From Actinoallomurus iriomotensis (GTDB lineage: Bacteria > Actinomycetota > Actinomycetes > Streptosporangiales > Streptosporangiaceae): 64,000 nucleotides of DNA. The DNA lies in the NCBI RefSeq assembly GCF_030269445.1, contig NZ_BSTJ01000013.1:265848-329847 (forward strand). The letters run 5' to 3'. Both the position numbers and the translations under genes were made by a program. The notes beneath the pieces are model-generated. The model did no database searches, was not told the DNA's origin, and saw only the letters and a list, made by a program, of their open reading frames with translations. This document shows positions 41,525 to 50,166 of the stretch, one piece after another (the stretch's first letter is position 1; every line of letters starts with the position of its first letter).

Positions 41525-41857
41525 TCAGAAGTCCCGGGTTGAGCGTGTCGCTGGTCTGCCGGGGTAGTGGCGGCGGGCCAGCCAGATGGTGAGGTCACGG
41601 GCGATCTGATTGCGGTCGGTCTGAACGCTGAGTTCGTGTTCGCGTCGCCGGGCGTCGCGGTTTTCGACCTCATAGGTCCCCTCGTCGAGGAGGGACACCG
41701 AGGCGTACCAGGTGGCTTCCTCGTCGGCGGGGTTGATGGTCACGAACGTGTTGTCGGCGATGTTCAGGTCGGTGAGCAGCATGAACAAGGAGTCTTCGGA
41801 TGGGTCGTCGATGTGGTCGCCGTTCTCGGTGTCGGCGATGTAGTAGTCGGCGCCCAT
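41525..41857 (-). CDS. IS passenger protein, 110 aa, unknown function
   Basis: The start at ATG 41857 gives MGADYYIADTENGDHIDD, then a compact domain with TFVTINPADEEATWYASVSL and LLDEGTYEVENRDARRREHE, ending in a helical WLARRHYPGRP tail. It has no signal or membrane segment. It does not resemble transposase parts or IS regulators. The acidic N-terminus and the WYASVSLLDEGTYEVE strand pattern recall small immunity proteins of toxin systems, but that is only an impression. The stop codon falls within the left inverted repeat, so the gene is wholly inside the element. Confidence 0.7.
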   Translation of the reverse strand: MGADYYIADTENGDHIDDPSEDSLFMLLTDLNIADNTFVTINPADEEATWYASVSLLDEGTYEVENRDARRREHELSVQTDRNQIARDLTIWLARRHYPGRPATRSTRDF

Positions 41858-41918
41858 CGATTTCTCCGTCACGCTCGGCCGGTTGCAGGCTGAGGATCCC
41901 ATGGGGAGCCAGGCCAGA

Positions 41919-42806
41919 TCACAGCCACTCACCGATCACGGCGATGTGCACGGTGGCCTCGTAGCGGAGGGCGAGCTTGTCGAAGCGCGTGGCCACCGCC
42001 CGATGCCGTTTGAGCCGGTTGATGCCGCACTCGACGGCGTGCCGGGCTTTGTAGTCCTGACGGTCAAAGGCCGGTGGCCGGCCACCGGCGCTGCCGCGGT
42101 CGGCGCGGTGGCGGGCCTGATCGGCCGGTTCGGCGATGGTGCATTTGATGCCGCGCCGCCGCAGGTACGCACGGTTGGCCCGGGAGGAGTACGCCTTGTC
42201 GCCGCGGACCCGGTCCGGGCTTCGGCGTGGACGGCCTGGACCGCTTCGCGGCACCCTGATCGCCTCCAGCAGCCCGATGAATTGTGGGCTGTCACCCCGC
42301 TGACCGGCGGTGATGACGACCGCCAGTGGCCGTTGCCGCTGCTCACACACCAGATGGACTTTGGTCGTCCATCCGCCGCGCGACCGGCCGAGTCCATGAT
42401 CGGCAGGCTCGGCCGACCCGCCGTGGGCATCACCACCCGGTGGTTCTTTCTGTCCTGCGCCATCACGGCGTGCTCCGGCCGCGTGCTGATGCGCCCGGCA
42501 GATGGTGGAATCGACGTTCACCTGCCAGTCGATCAGCCCGGCCGCATCCGCTCTGGTCTGCAACGCCGTGATGAGCATGGCCCACACCCCGGCCCGCTGC
42601 CAACGGCGAAACAATCCATAAACCGTTTGCCATGGCCCGTACCGAGACGGCAGATCCCGCCACGGCGCACCCGTGCGGACCCGCCAGCGGATCCCATCGA
42701 TCAACTGCCGCCGCGGCCACACCACAGGACGACCACGCCCCGACACCTCCGGCAACAACGGCTCCAGCACAGCCCACTGCTCATCGGTCAAATCTCCACG
42801 ACCCAC
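41919..42806 (-). CDS. IS5-family DDE transposase
   Basis: This 295-residue single-frame transposase opens with [16 protein letters not shown] (DUF4096-type N-terminal domain) and [19 protein letters not shown]. The DDE triad is in [28 protein letters not shown] and [20 protein letters not shown], with the usual Y-(2)-R-(3)-E-(6)-K-type ending. The frame is intact, so the element could still transpose. Confidence 0.94.
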   Translation of the reverse strand: MGRGDLTDEQWAVLEPLLPEVSGRGRPVVWPRRQLIDGIRWRVRTGAPWRDLPSRYGPWQTVYGLFRRWQRAGVWAMLITALQTRADAAGLIDWQVNVDSTICRAHQHAAGARRDGAGQKEPPGGDAHGGSAEPADHGLGRSRGGWTTKVHLVCEQRQRPLAVVITAGQRGDSPQFIGLLEAIRVPRSGPGRPRRSPDRVRGDKAYSSRANRAYLRRRGIKCTIAEPADQARHRADRGSAGGRPPAFDRQDYKARHAVECGINRLKRHRAVATRFDKLALRYEATVHIAVIGEWL

Positions 42807-43033
42807 ACCAAGATGATCACCAGCTCAAGTCACATGAGATCAACTTCTAAAACACGCCCTAGGGGCGGAGCCCTTTCGATGCCGGGGGAGTGGTGCCGGG
42901 TTGCGGTCTTGTTTCAATAGAGTCCGTAGCGGAAGAACTCGGGGTCGGCTACGGGAAGATGAGCCGGGCTCTCCTGGTGCGCACCTCATTAAGGGGCCGC
43001 TGAGCGCGTACGTTCACCGGCAGAACCTTGAGC

Positions 43034-44617
43034 TCACTCGGCGGTGGCCTCTGTCTGCTGAACCAGTTGCCGAGCCAGGGTGAGGAGCCTCTCCTCGTCG
43101 GATTTCTTGATGGTTTTGTCCGAGTCGTATTCGTAGGATACGGCGATGAACACGTTGGAGATCCGGACGCCCACCTCCACCCCGGGAAATCCGCGTTCCT
43201 TGTGCGCGAAGAACGCTTCATCGCCGATGTCGGTCAATGATCTGATGACGTCATCGTCGGCATGGAGAGAGTGGTCCGTCGAGTAATCCCATATCGCTTT
43301 GTCGACATCGGCGTACCGCTTCGCGGAGATCTGCAATTCCGGCCAGGAGAAGTTATCATCTCCCTTCTTCAGGTTTTCCCATTTGCAGGTGATATTGTCC
43401 GACAGCTCGGTCCACTTCTCATAATTCGGGGCGGCCTGCGGGACCAACTGCTTGATCGGCGTCGACTTCTTGGACCGGCCCTTGCACACGTTCGGCGCCA
43501 GTCTGAAGCGGGCGGCCGGGGGAGTGGGCGAGGGGCTGGCCTGGGACGCCGAGGGCTGTGTCGCCGGCGTGGGAGTGGAGCCACCGCCCTGCGCGGTCGC
43601 GGAGCCGCCGTTCGACGTCGCGAGCCAGTTCGCCAAGGCCACGGCGACGACGACCAGGACGACCACTCCGGTCGTCACCAGCGCCATCCGGTCGCGGAGC
43701 CGTGCCCGCAGGCTCGGCGGCGGCAGGAGCGCGGTCTCCACCTTGGTCGGCGGGTTCGAGGCCGACCCGGGAAGCCGAACGGTTGGAGTGTCCGAGCGCC
43801 CGGAGGTCACGGCTCGCAGCCGCCTCCGGGACTCCTCGGGGTCGAGGCGCCGGCCGGGGTCGCGATCGAGGAGGCCCTGGATGACGGGCCACAATGCTCC
43901 GGCCCGCCGTGGCGCGTCGGGCTCGCTAGTCAGGACCGCGGCGACGACCGCGGCGGGATCGTCCGCCCCATAGGCGGGCCGCCCCTCGACCGCGTAGTAG
44001 AGCGTCGCTCCGAGCGACCACAGGTCGGAGGCGGGTACGGCCTTCCCGCCGCTCAACCGCTCCGGCGCGACGTACCCGAGGGTGCCGACCAGCGAGCCGT
44101 CCTGGGTCAGGCCCCGGGTGGCGCCGGTGACCGCGGCGATGCCGAAGTCGGTGAGCACGGCGTTCCCATCGGCGTCGAGCAGGACGTTCTGCGGCTTGAC
44201 GTCGCGGTGCAGGACGCCCTTCGCGTGCGCGGCGGTCAGCGCGTCCAGGAGCCGGAGGCCGATCTCGGCCGTACGGCGCGGGTCCAACGGCCCGGAGGCC
44301 GTCACCTCCTCGTCCAGCGCCCGCCCCTCCACCAGGTGCATCACGATCCACGGCCGGTCGTCCTCGTCGAGCACGTCATGGACCGGCACGATCGCCGGGT
44401 GGTGCAGACCGGCGGCGGCGCGCGCCTCCGTCATCGCCCGCTCCCGTAGCGCCTCGCGCTCCGCCGCGCTCAGGCTCTCGGGCAGCCGCAGCTCCTTGAT
44501 CGCGACCTCGCGGTGGAGCAACTCGTCGTACGCCCGCCAGACCGTCCCCATCCCGCCGGCGCCGATCGGGGGTTCGTGTAGCACGTACCGGTCCGCAAGG
44601 CGCCTCCGATCACTCAT
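43034..44617 (-). CDS. Membrane Ser/Thr protein kinase (PknB-like)
   Basis: This 527-residue Hanks-type kinase has P-loop IGAGGMGTVWRAYD, catalytic Lys in EVAIKELRLPES, HRDVKPQNVLL and DFGIAAVTG, and an activation loop rich in Thr/Ser. A transmembrane helix (VTTGVVVLVVVAVALANWL, about residues 335-355) and a Pro/Ser/Thr linker follow. An outer domain of about 150 residues (VCKGRSKKSTPIKQL to RLLTLARQLVQQTEA) resembles a DUF3558-like ligand-binding lipoprotein domain. No PASTA repeats occur, so the sensed signal differs from PknB. It follows the C15-like gene by 29 bases on the same strand. Confidence 0.93.
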   Translation of the reverse strand: MSDRRRLADRYVLHEPPIGAGGMGTVWRAYDELLHREVAIKELRLPESLSAAEREALRERAMTEARAAAGLHHPAIVPVHDVLDEDDRPWIVMHLVEGRALDEEVTASGPLDPRRTAEIGLRLLDALTAAHAKGVLHRDVKPQNVLLDADGNAVLTDFGIAAVTGATRGLTQDGSLVGTLGYVAPERLSGGKAVPASDLWSLGATLYYAVEGRPAYGADDPAAVVAAVLTSEPDAPRRAGALWPVIQGLLDRDPGRRLDPEESRRRLRAVTSGRSDTPTVRLPGSASNPPTKVETALLPPPSLRARLRDRMALVTTGVVVLVVVAVALANWLATSNGGSATAQGGGSTPTPATQPSASQASPSPTPPAARFRLAPNVCKGRSKKSTPIKQLVPQAAPNYEKWTELSDNITCKWENLKKGDDNFSWPELQISAKRYADVDKAIWDYSTDHSLHADDDVIRSLTDIGDEAFFAHKERGFPGVEVGVRISNVFIAVSYEYDSDKTIKKSDEERLLTLARQLVQQTEATAE

Positions 44618-44646
44618 GCCCGAACGATAACGGCGCGGGCCGGGGA

Positions 44647-46164
44647 TTAGCCCGCATTGTCCGCGACGACGTGGATGAGGTTGCCCGCCTGGGCGACGAT
44701 GGCCCGGCGCCAGGCGTCGAAGGTCGGGTCGCTCACGTTGAACGAACTCTCGAAGTGCTGCATGTCCGGCGTGTGGATGTGGCCGGCCGGGATGTGCAGG
44801 CCCATCCGGTCGCGCAGCAGCGTGTTGCGGTAGGCGCTCTCGTTGGACAGGTAGTTGCCGCCTCCGCCGCTGTACGAGCAGGAACCCGGGTCCGGCGGCG
44901 TCGGCGCGGTCGGCGGCGGGTAGTCCGTCGGCGGCGGATTGTTTCGGGTCACCTGCCGGGTGGAGGCGCAGTCCGGGAACTCGGTGTAGTTCGTGTGCCA
45001 GACGACGCCGAAGGCCACGGACGGGTCCGGCCACTCGTCGCCGGGCGGCCGGGGGATCGGGGCGCCGGTGTTCGCGCGGATCAGCTGGGCGATCGGCAGC
45101 GTGGTGGTGGTCCACTGCGGCGGGTCGGTCAGGCTGAAGGTCTTCGGGCCGCCCCAGCGGTCCACGACCGCCGAGTCGCAACCATGCTCGTTGACGGCGA
45201 GCTGCGGCACGCCGCCCACCGTCGGGCACGGCCGGCTGTGGTCGTTGCCCGGTGAGACGCCGTGGTAGCGGCCGTTCCACTGTTCGAGGTCGAACACCGA
45301 GTCGCCGGCCTGGCTCACCGTGATCGATGCGTCGACCCGCCGGGGGCCGGGGCGCATGTACGGCCCGACGGTGTCCTCCAGATAGCCCTGCTGGAACTCG
45401 GTGTAGTTGACCGGAAGCGTGTACGCCTGGATCTCGGCGGTCCGGCCGTCCTTCGTCCTGTACGTGGTGCCGTCGAGGGCGAGGGCGGTGGCTCCGGACG
45501 GGTTGCCGTGCCGGATGTTGTCGCCCACCGTTCCCGGAGCGCTGCCGGTGGTGCCGCCGTCCAGCGTGTACGGGTCGAAGCCGCTCACGATGACCCGCCG
45601 GACGCCCCTGCCGGCGGGGAACCGGATGTCGAACATGCCGCGGGACGCCCGGTCGTACGCCGTGATCAGCGCGGACCGCTGCGTGCCGGACAGCGCGAAG
45701 CCGGGGGTCCAGCGGCGCAGGGTGGCGGTCGACTGGAGACGCGTCCAGTAGAGCGGGCGGTCGTCGCTGTACGGAAGGGCGCCCGTGACGCGGCCCTTCC
45801 GCTGGGCGCGGGCCACGGCCGCCCGCCAGAGCGCCTCGCCCTCGCTCCGCACCAGCGCCGTCGCGGCCTCCAGACCGCGGGTACGGCACAGCCGCCGCGT
45901 GAACTCCGGCCCGTAGCCCTGGAAGCCGCCGCCCTCGATCATCTGGTCGGCGAACGAGGCGGACTGGGGAGTCGACGGGTCGTCGTTGTCGGGCAGGACC
46001 CAGGACAGCCGGCTCTCCTCGACCGACAGCGGCGCGGTGGAGCCGACGCATCCTCCGGCGCCGGTCCGCGCCGAAGCCGGGGTCGTGCCGAGAGAGACGC
46101 CCGTCGCCGAGAGAACGGCGAGAACGCCGACGGCGGCTCCGTACCGGATGCCGGGGAGTTTCAT
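44647..46164 (-). CDS. Secreted C15 (pyroglutamyl peptidase)-like protein with Ser at the catalytic Cys
   Basis: This 505-residue protein has a signal peptide (VGVLAVLSATGVSLG, cleavage after ASA). After a helical N-terminal part, residues 190-465 follow the pyroglutamyl peptidase I layout. VIVSGFDPYTLDG stands for the VTGFxPFG loop, NPSGATALALDG for NPSxxxV, and DLEQWNGRY for the acid segment (Glu294). GGGGNYLSNESAYRN stands for the AGTYxCN nucleophile elbow and HIPAGHIHTP for the GFIHxP catalytic His (His464). The elbow has Ser440 where the family has Cys, and two insertions (Pro-rich near 405-428) are new. Activity may be lost or converted. Confidence 0.8.
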   Translation of the reverse strand: MKLPGIRYGAAVGVLAVLSATGVSLGTTPASARTGAGGCVGSTAPLSVEESRLSWVLPDNDDPSTPQSASFADQMIEGGGFQGYGPEFTRRLCRTRGLEAATALVRSEGEALWRAAVARAQRKGRVTGALPYSDDRPLYWTRLQSTATLRRWTPGFALSGTQRSALITAYDRASRGMFDIRFPAGRGVRRVIVSGFDPYTLDGGTTGSAPGTVGDNIRHGNPSGATALALDGTTYRTKDGRTAEIQAYTLPVNYTEFQQGYLEDTVGPYMRPGPRRVDASITVSQAGDSVFDLEQWNGRYHGVSPGNDHSRPCPTVGGVPQLAVNEHGCDSAVVDRWGGPKTFSLTDPPQWTTTTLPIAQLIRANTGAPIPRPPGDEWPDPSVAFGVVWHTNYTEFPDCASTRQVTRNNPPPTDYPPPTAPTPPDPGSCSYSGGGGNYLSNESAYRNTLLRDRMGLHIPAGHIHTPDMQHFESSFNVSDPTFDAWRRAIVAQAGNLIHVVADNAG

Positions 46165-46278
46165 CCTGTTCCTCTTCGACGATCGTCACCGTTGACAGCG
46201 ACTGTAAGAAGTAGTTCAACAATCAGTCAAGGCGGACCCTGCCTGAACCTTACTGTGTAAAGGCGCCGGCCCGGGGCC

Positions 46279-47400
46279 TCAGCCCCAGACCTCGGCGGCC
46301 GTCTCCACGATGAGGCGGAGCTTGGCGACCTCCTGGTCGTACGTCAGCACGTTGCCCTCCACCGTCGAGGAGAAGCCGCACTGCGGGGACAGGCACAGCT
46401 GGTCCACGTCGATGTACTTCGACGCCTCCTCGATGCGCCGCTTCAGCGTGTCCTTGGACTCCAGGTCCCCGCGCTTCGTCGTCACCAGGCCCAGCACGAC
46501 CCTCTTGCCCCGCGGCACGTACCGCAGCGGCTCGAAGCCGCCCGACCGCGCGTCGTCGTACTCCAGGAAGAAGCCGTCCACGTTCAGCTCCCCGAACAGT
46601 GCCTCGGCGACGAAGTCGTAGCCGCCCGAGGCCACCCACGAGGAGCGGAAGTTGCCCCGGCACATGTGCGTGGTGATCGTCATGCCGTCGGGGCGATCGG
46701 CCAGCGCCGCGTTGATCTGCTTGATGTACCGCAGGTGCATGTGCTCGGCGTCGTCGCCCCGCGCCGCGAGCTCGGCGCGCTGGGACGGGTCGTTCAGGTA
46801 CGCGAGGCTGGTGTCGTCGAACTGCAGGTACGTGCAGCCGAGCTCGCCGATGCGGCGGACCTGGTCGGCGTACGCCGCGCTCAGGTCGGACCAGAACTCC
46901 TCCACGTCCGGGTACACGGCCGGGTCGATCGACGCGGGGCCGCCGCGGTAGTGGACCATGCTGGGGGAGGGGATGGTCAGCTTCGGCGTGTTCTTCGTGA
47001 CGTAGCCCTGGAGCGCGCGGAAGTCGTCGGCGAAGATCGTGTGGTCGAGCCGCACCCGGTCGTGCACGCTGAGCGCGGCCGAGGTGAAGTTCAGGTCGCC
47101 GGCCTCGTTGCGGAAGTGGATCTCCATCTGCCCGCCGGCGGCGGGGTCGATCCCGCCGAGCTGGTAGATGAAGTCCATGTGCCACGTCGTACGGCGGAAC
47201 TCGCCGTCGGTGGCCGTCCGTAGCCCGACCTCCTCCTGCATCGCCACGACGGCGCGGATGGCCTCGTCCTCTGCGGCCCGGAGCTCCTCGGCGGTGATCC
47301 GCCCGGCGGCGGCATCCTCGCGGGCGCGCAGGAGCTCCGGTGGCCGTAGCAGGCTTCCGACATGGTCGGCGCGGAACGGGGGCTTCGCGTGTGCCGGCAT
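46279..47400 (-). CDS. MetE C-terminal-like (cobalamin-independent) methyltransferase
   Basis: This 373-residue protein corresponds to the catalytic C-terminal half of methionine synthase II. It shows FRADHVGSLLRPPELL, TDGEFRRTTWHMDFIYQLGG, the QFDDTSLAYLND segment, THMCRGNFRSSW with a zinc-binding His-x-Cys and LSPQCGFSST with the second zinc Cys. Stand-alone members of this family methylate homocysteine or other thiols with small methyl donors. ATG 47400 is chosen over 47412 because of its GGAGG spacing. It is transcribed singly. Confidence 0.9.
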   Translation of the reverse strand: MPAHAKPPFRADHVGSLLRPPELLRAREDAAAGRITAEELRAAEDEAIRAVVAMQEEVGLRTATDGEFRRTTWHMDFIYQLGGIDPAAGGQMEIHFRNEAGDLNFTSAALSVHDRVRLDHTIFADDFRALQGYVTKNTPKLTIPSPSMVHYRGGPASIDPAVYPDVEEFWSDLSAAYADQVRRIGELGCTYLQFDDTSLAYLNDPSQRAELAARGDDAEHMHLRYIKQINAALADRPDGMTITTHMCRGNFRSSWVASGGYDFVAEALFGELNVDGFFLEYDDARSGGFEPLRYVPRGKRVVLGLVTTKRGDLESKDTLKRRIEEASKYIDVDQLCLSPQCGFSSTVEGNVLTYDQEVAKLRLIVETAAEVWG

Positions 47401-47460
47401 CGTCGCCTCCAACTGGTTGACGGTTTGATCAGTCTGCTCCGCCCGCGCCGAACCGTCGAG

Positions 47461-48180
47461 TCACTGCGCCGCGCTCTCCAGGCGTTCGATGCGGCGGATC
47501 AGCGGCTCGATCTCCCTGCGCACGGCCGCGGCCAGCGCCGCCTGCGGATCGACGGCCGATTTCTGCGCGCGCAGGTGGGCGTAGCCGGCGACCGCCGCGC
47601 TGACCGTACGGCGCACCGCACGCGCGTCGGCGCCCAGCGAGCGCAGGACCTTGCCGGCCGTGCCGTCGGGCTCCAGCGCCAGAGCCACCAGCAGGTGCTC
47701 GCAGCCGATGTAGTTGTGCTGCATCCCGATCGCCTCGGTGGCGGTGAGCTCCAGCGCGTTCGCGGCCGGACCGCTGAATCGCCGTCCCGCCTCCTCCTCG
47801 GCGGCGGCCGGGGTCGCGCGCGCCAGCTCGCGGGTCAGCTGGTCCGGCTGGATCTCCAGCACCTGCAGGACCTGCAGGCCCAGGTTGCCGCCCTCGTCCA
47901 GCAGCCCGCCGAGAAGGTGCTCGGTGCCCACCTCGGGCACGCCCTGCTCGCGGGCCCGCCGCACCGCGAGCCGGAGCGTGGTGCGCGCCCGTTCGGTGAA
48001 GTTCGGCAGGCGCGAGGCCAGGTCCTCCGGGCCCGTGTCGCTGAGGACCGCCGCGCGGATGGAGTTGACCCGGCGGACCGCCTGGTCCAGCGCGCGCTGG
48101 CAGATCGCGGACACGGGCACCCCCGAGTCCTTGACGGCCTCGGCCAGGTCGTCGGGCAGGTAGACGTTGATCTTCGGCAT
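47461..48180 (-). CDS. Ribbon-helix-helix fused to double ClpN-domain protein
   Basis: This 239-residue protein begins MPKINVYLPDDLAEAVKDSG and VPVSAICQRALDQAV, a CopG/Arc-type ribbon-helix-helix DNA-binding unit (residues 1-35). Residues 55-205 match the Clp N-terminal repeat (TERARTTLRLAVRRAREQGV with VGTEHLLGGLLDEGG, then ALELTATEAIGMQHNYIGCEHLL). There is no ATPase. It may couple protein-quality signals to transcription. A GGAGGG site precedes the ATG. It is divergent from the kinase at 48253 with a shared palindrome between them. Confidence 0.88.
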   Translation of the reverse strand: MPKINVYLPDDLAEAVKDSGVPVSAICQRALDQAVRRVNSIRAAVLSDTGPEDLASRLPNFTERARTTLRLAVRRAREQGVPEVGTEHLLGGLLDEGGNLGLQVLQVLEIQPDQLTRELARATPAAAEEEAGRRFSGPAANALELTATEAIGMQHNYIGCEHLLVALALEPDGTAGKVLRSLGADARAVRRTVSAAVAGYAHLRAQKSAVDPQAALAAAVRREIEPLIRRIERLESAAQ

Positions 48181-48217
48181 CTCGACATCCCTCCGGATCT
48201 GTAGGTGCGGTTACCAT

Positions 48218-48245
48218 AACCCCTATGGGGGTACTTTCATATAAC
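48218..48245. promoter_or_regulatory. Palindromic operator and -10 region between RHH-ClpN and kinase genes
   Basis: A CCCC-TAT-GGGG palindrome at 48220-48230, embedded in ATAACCCC repeats, sits between the divergent starts. A TATAAC hexamer (48240-48245) lies seven bases before the kinase ATG at 48253, placing initiation at about that codon. The ribbon-helix-helix neighbour is the obvious candidate to bind the palindrome. Confidence 0.4.
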
Positions 48246-48252
48246 CCCATCA

Positions 48253-50070
48253 ATGACTTTCGGCGACATGAACGACGGCGGCACCGATGTTCTGGTGGAA
48301 TGTTGGATCGTGCGCAAAAGGTCGAATATCGAACCCGGAATGGAACTCGGCGGACGCTACCGCGTGGAGGAACCGATCGGGGCGGGCGGCATGGGGGACG
48401 TCTGGCGCGGCGTCGACCTGCGGCTGCGGCGACCGGTGGCGATCAAGATCCTGCCCGCCGACCTGGCGGCGGAGGAGTCGGCGGTCGAACGGTTCAGCCG
48501 GGAGGCGGAGACCACGGCGGCGCTCCAGCATCCGGGCATCACGGTGACGTTCGACATCGACGAGCACCGGGACGGCCAGGAGCGGCTGATCTTCCTGGTG
48601 ATGGAGCTCCTCACCGGCCGTGACCTCGGCAGCTTCCTCGCGCGAGAACCCGGCGGAGTGCCGATCGAGATGGCGGTCTCGGTGACGGCGCAGGCGGCGG
48701 ACGCGTTGGCGGCGGCGCACTCGCGCGGGATCGTCCACCGCGACATCAAACCCGCGAACCTCTTCCTGCTCGACGACGGGCGGGTGAAGCTCTGCGACTT
48801 CGGCATCGCCCGGCTCAGCGACGCGACACAGCTCACCGCGGCCGGCAGTTTCATCGGCACGCCCCTGTACATGGCCCCCGAGCAGTTCCGCGGCGAGCGG
48901 CTCGACGCGCGCTCCGACCTTTACTCGCTCGGCTGTGTGTTGTACGAGCTGCTCGTCGGCGCGCCGCCGTTCGACGTGGCGGACAATCCCGCCGCGATCA
49001 TGTACCGGCATCTCAACGAGACGCCGGCCCCTCCCCGGTCGCGTCGGCCCGACGTGCCGGACCATCTCGACCGGCTGACTCTCGACCTGCTCGCCAAGGA
49101 CCCCGCCGCGCGGCCGCAGAGCGCCCCGGCGGTCGTCGCCGCCCTGCGCGGCCAGGCCGACCGGCGGCCCCCGGCCGCGCCGACGACCCCCGACTGGGCT
49201 CCGAATCATCGTTTCCCGAGTAACGCGGCGACCCGCCAGGACGAGCCGCCGGAGACCATCGGACACTCCCGGCCGAAGCGGGGGCGCCGCGCGGGCGTCA
49301 TCGCCGGTCTCGGCGCCGCGGTCGTGGCGCTCGCCGCGGGCACGGCCGTCGCGCTGACGTGGGACGGCAAGCCGCCGCCCAGGCCCGGCCCCACCCCGAC
49401 GAAGAGCGCCGCTGTTCAGACGCCGCGCGCGGAGAAGACGGGACCGTTGATCGCCGGCTGGAAGACGACGCTCGCCCCGCAGTACGGGATCGCCTACGAC
49501 GTGCCACCGACCTGGAAGGTGCAGAGTCCCGACTGGGTGACCTGGTTTCCGGACGCGAAGAAGAACATCCTCGCCGCGGAGAAGGCCGTCGCCGAGGTCG
49601 ACCAGGGCAAGTGCACACGGGCCGATGCCGGTATCCGGGGTGGCGTGCTGTCCGCCCAGACGCCGTCAAAGGACCAGCTGGGCACTCTGCAGTACGCGGC
49701 CGCCGATGAGGCCCGCAAGTGGGCGAGCGCCGCCTACGGGGGAGCCGGCGCGCACCCCCGGCCGCCGACGGTCAGCACCGGCCAGGGCGGAAGCATCACG
49801 CTCAACGGCATCGACGCCGCGTACACCATCGTTTCGGTGACGACCGCCCCCGGCGGCGACGCCTGCACCCCACCGCACGCGATGGTGGAGACGATCGCCA
49901 TGGCGTCGGTGCCGGGATCGTCGACCGGACCGACCTTCTTCACCGTCTTCGCGGACCGGAACGTCTCCGGGGAGGTCTCCAGCGAGGAGATCAAGAAGGT
50001 CATCGGCACCATTCGCCCGTACACCTGCCCGCCCGGTAAGAAGGCGCAGGATGACAACCAGTGCCATTGA
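48253..50070 (+). CDS. Membrane Ser/Thr protein kinase with outer sensor domain
   Basis: This 605-residue Hanks-type kinase has IGAGGMGDVWRGVD, VAIKILPADLAA, HRDIKPANLFLLDDG and CDFGIARLSD, with an intact catalytic domain through about residue 290. A transmembrane helix follows (AGVIAGLGAAVVALAAGTAV, about residues 348-367). The outer part has YGIAYDVPPTWKVQSPDWVTW, which resembles a secreted sensor fold, and ends in a CPPGKK segment. ATG 48253 is used because of the TATAAC hexamer seven bases upstream; later starts (GTG 48310, ATG 48340) would remove a non-conserved N-terminal extension. It faces away from the RHH-ClpN gene. Confidence 0.92.
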   Translation: MTFGDMNDGGTDVLVECWIVRKRSNIEPGMELGGRYRVEEPIGAGGMGDVWRGVDLRLRRPVAIKILPADLAAEESAVERFSREAETTAALQHPGITVTFDIDEHRDGQERLIFLVMELLTGRDLGSFLAREPGGVPIEMAVSVTAQAADALAAAHSRGIVHRDIKPANLFLLDDGRVKLCDFGIARLSDATQLTAAGSFIGTPLYMAPEQFRGERLDARSDLYSLGCVLYELLVGAPPFDVADNPAAIMYRHLNETPAPPRSRRPDVPDHLDRLTLDLLAKDPAARPQSAPAVVAALRGQADRRPPAAPTTPDWAPNHRFPSNAATRQDEPPETIGHSRPKRGRRAGVIAGLGAAVVALAAGTAVALTWDGKPPPRPGPTPTKSAAVQTPRAEKTGPLIAGWKTTLAPQYGIAYDVPPTWKVQSPDWVTWFPDAKKNILAAEKAVAEVDQGKCTRADAGIRGGVLSAQTPSKDQLGTLQYAAADEARKWASAAYGGAGAHPRPPTVSTGQGGSITLNGIDAAYTIVSVTTAPGGDACTPPHAMVETIAMASVPGSSTGPTFFTVFADRNVSGEVSSEEIKKVIGTIRPYTCPPGKKAQDDNQCH

Positions 50071-50166
50071 CGACCGTGCGGTGAGGCGGAAGAGGCGGCT
50101 CGCCGTGGCCGGGCGCGCCGTGGGGTAGTTTCGAACGCGGTTCGGAACAGTGCCACGGGAGGGCCG

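Larger units (their letters stand above)
41516..42859. mobile_element. IS5-family insertion sequence with passenger gene, about 1.34 kb
   Basis: The ends are imperfect inverted repeats: GAGCCTGTTTCAGAAGT on the left and, read inward, GGGCGTGTTTTAGAAGT on the right. Both are flanked by TA, as expected for IS427-type IS5 elements that duplicate a short TA-containing target. Inside are an intact DDE transposase and, between its stop and the left end, an unrelated 110-residue ORF. The element looks complete and possibly active. Confidence 0.85.

Noticed and set aside
43034-46222. A 1062-codon frame suggesting a fusion of the C15-like protein and the kinase
   Set aside because: The first half is out of frame with the C15-like gene; the kinase starts at 44617 with an MSDRRRLADRY opening typical of kinases.
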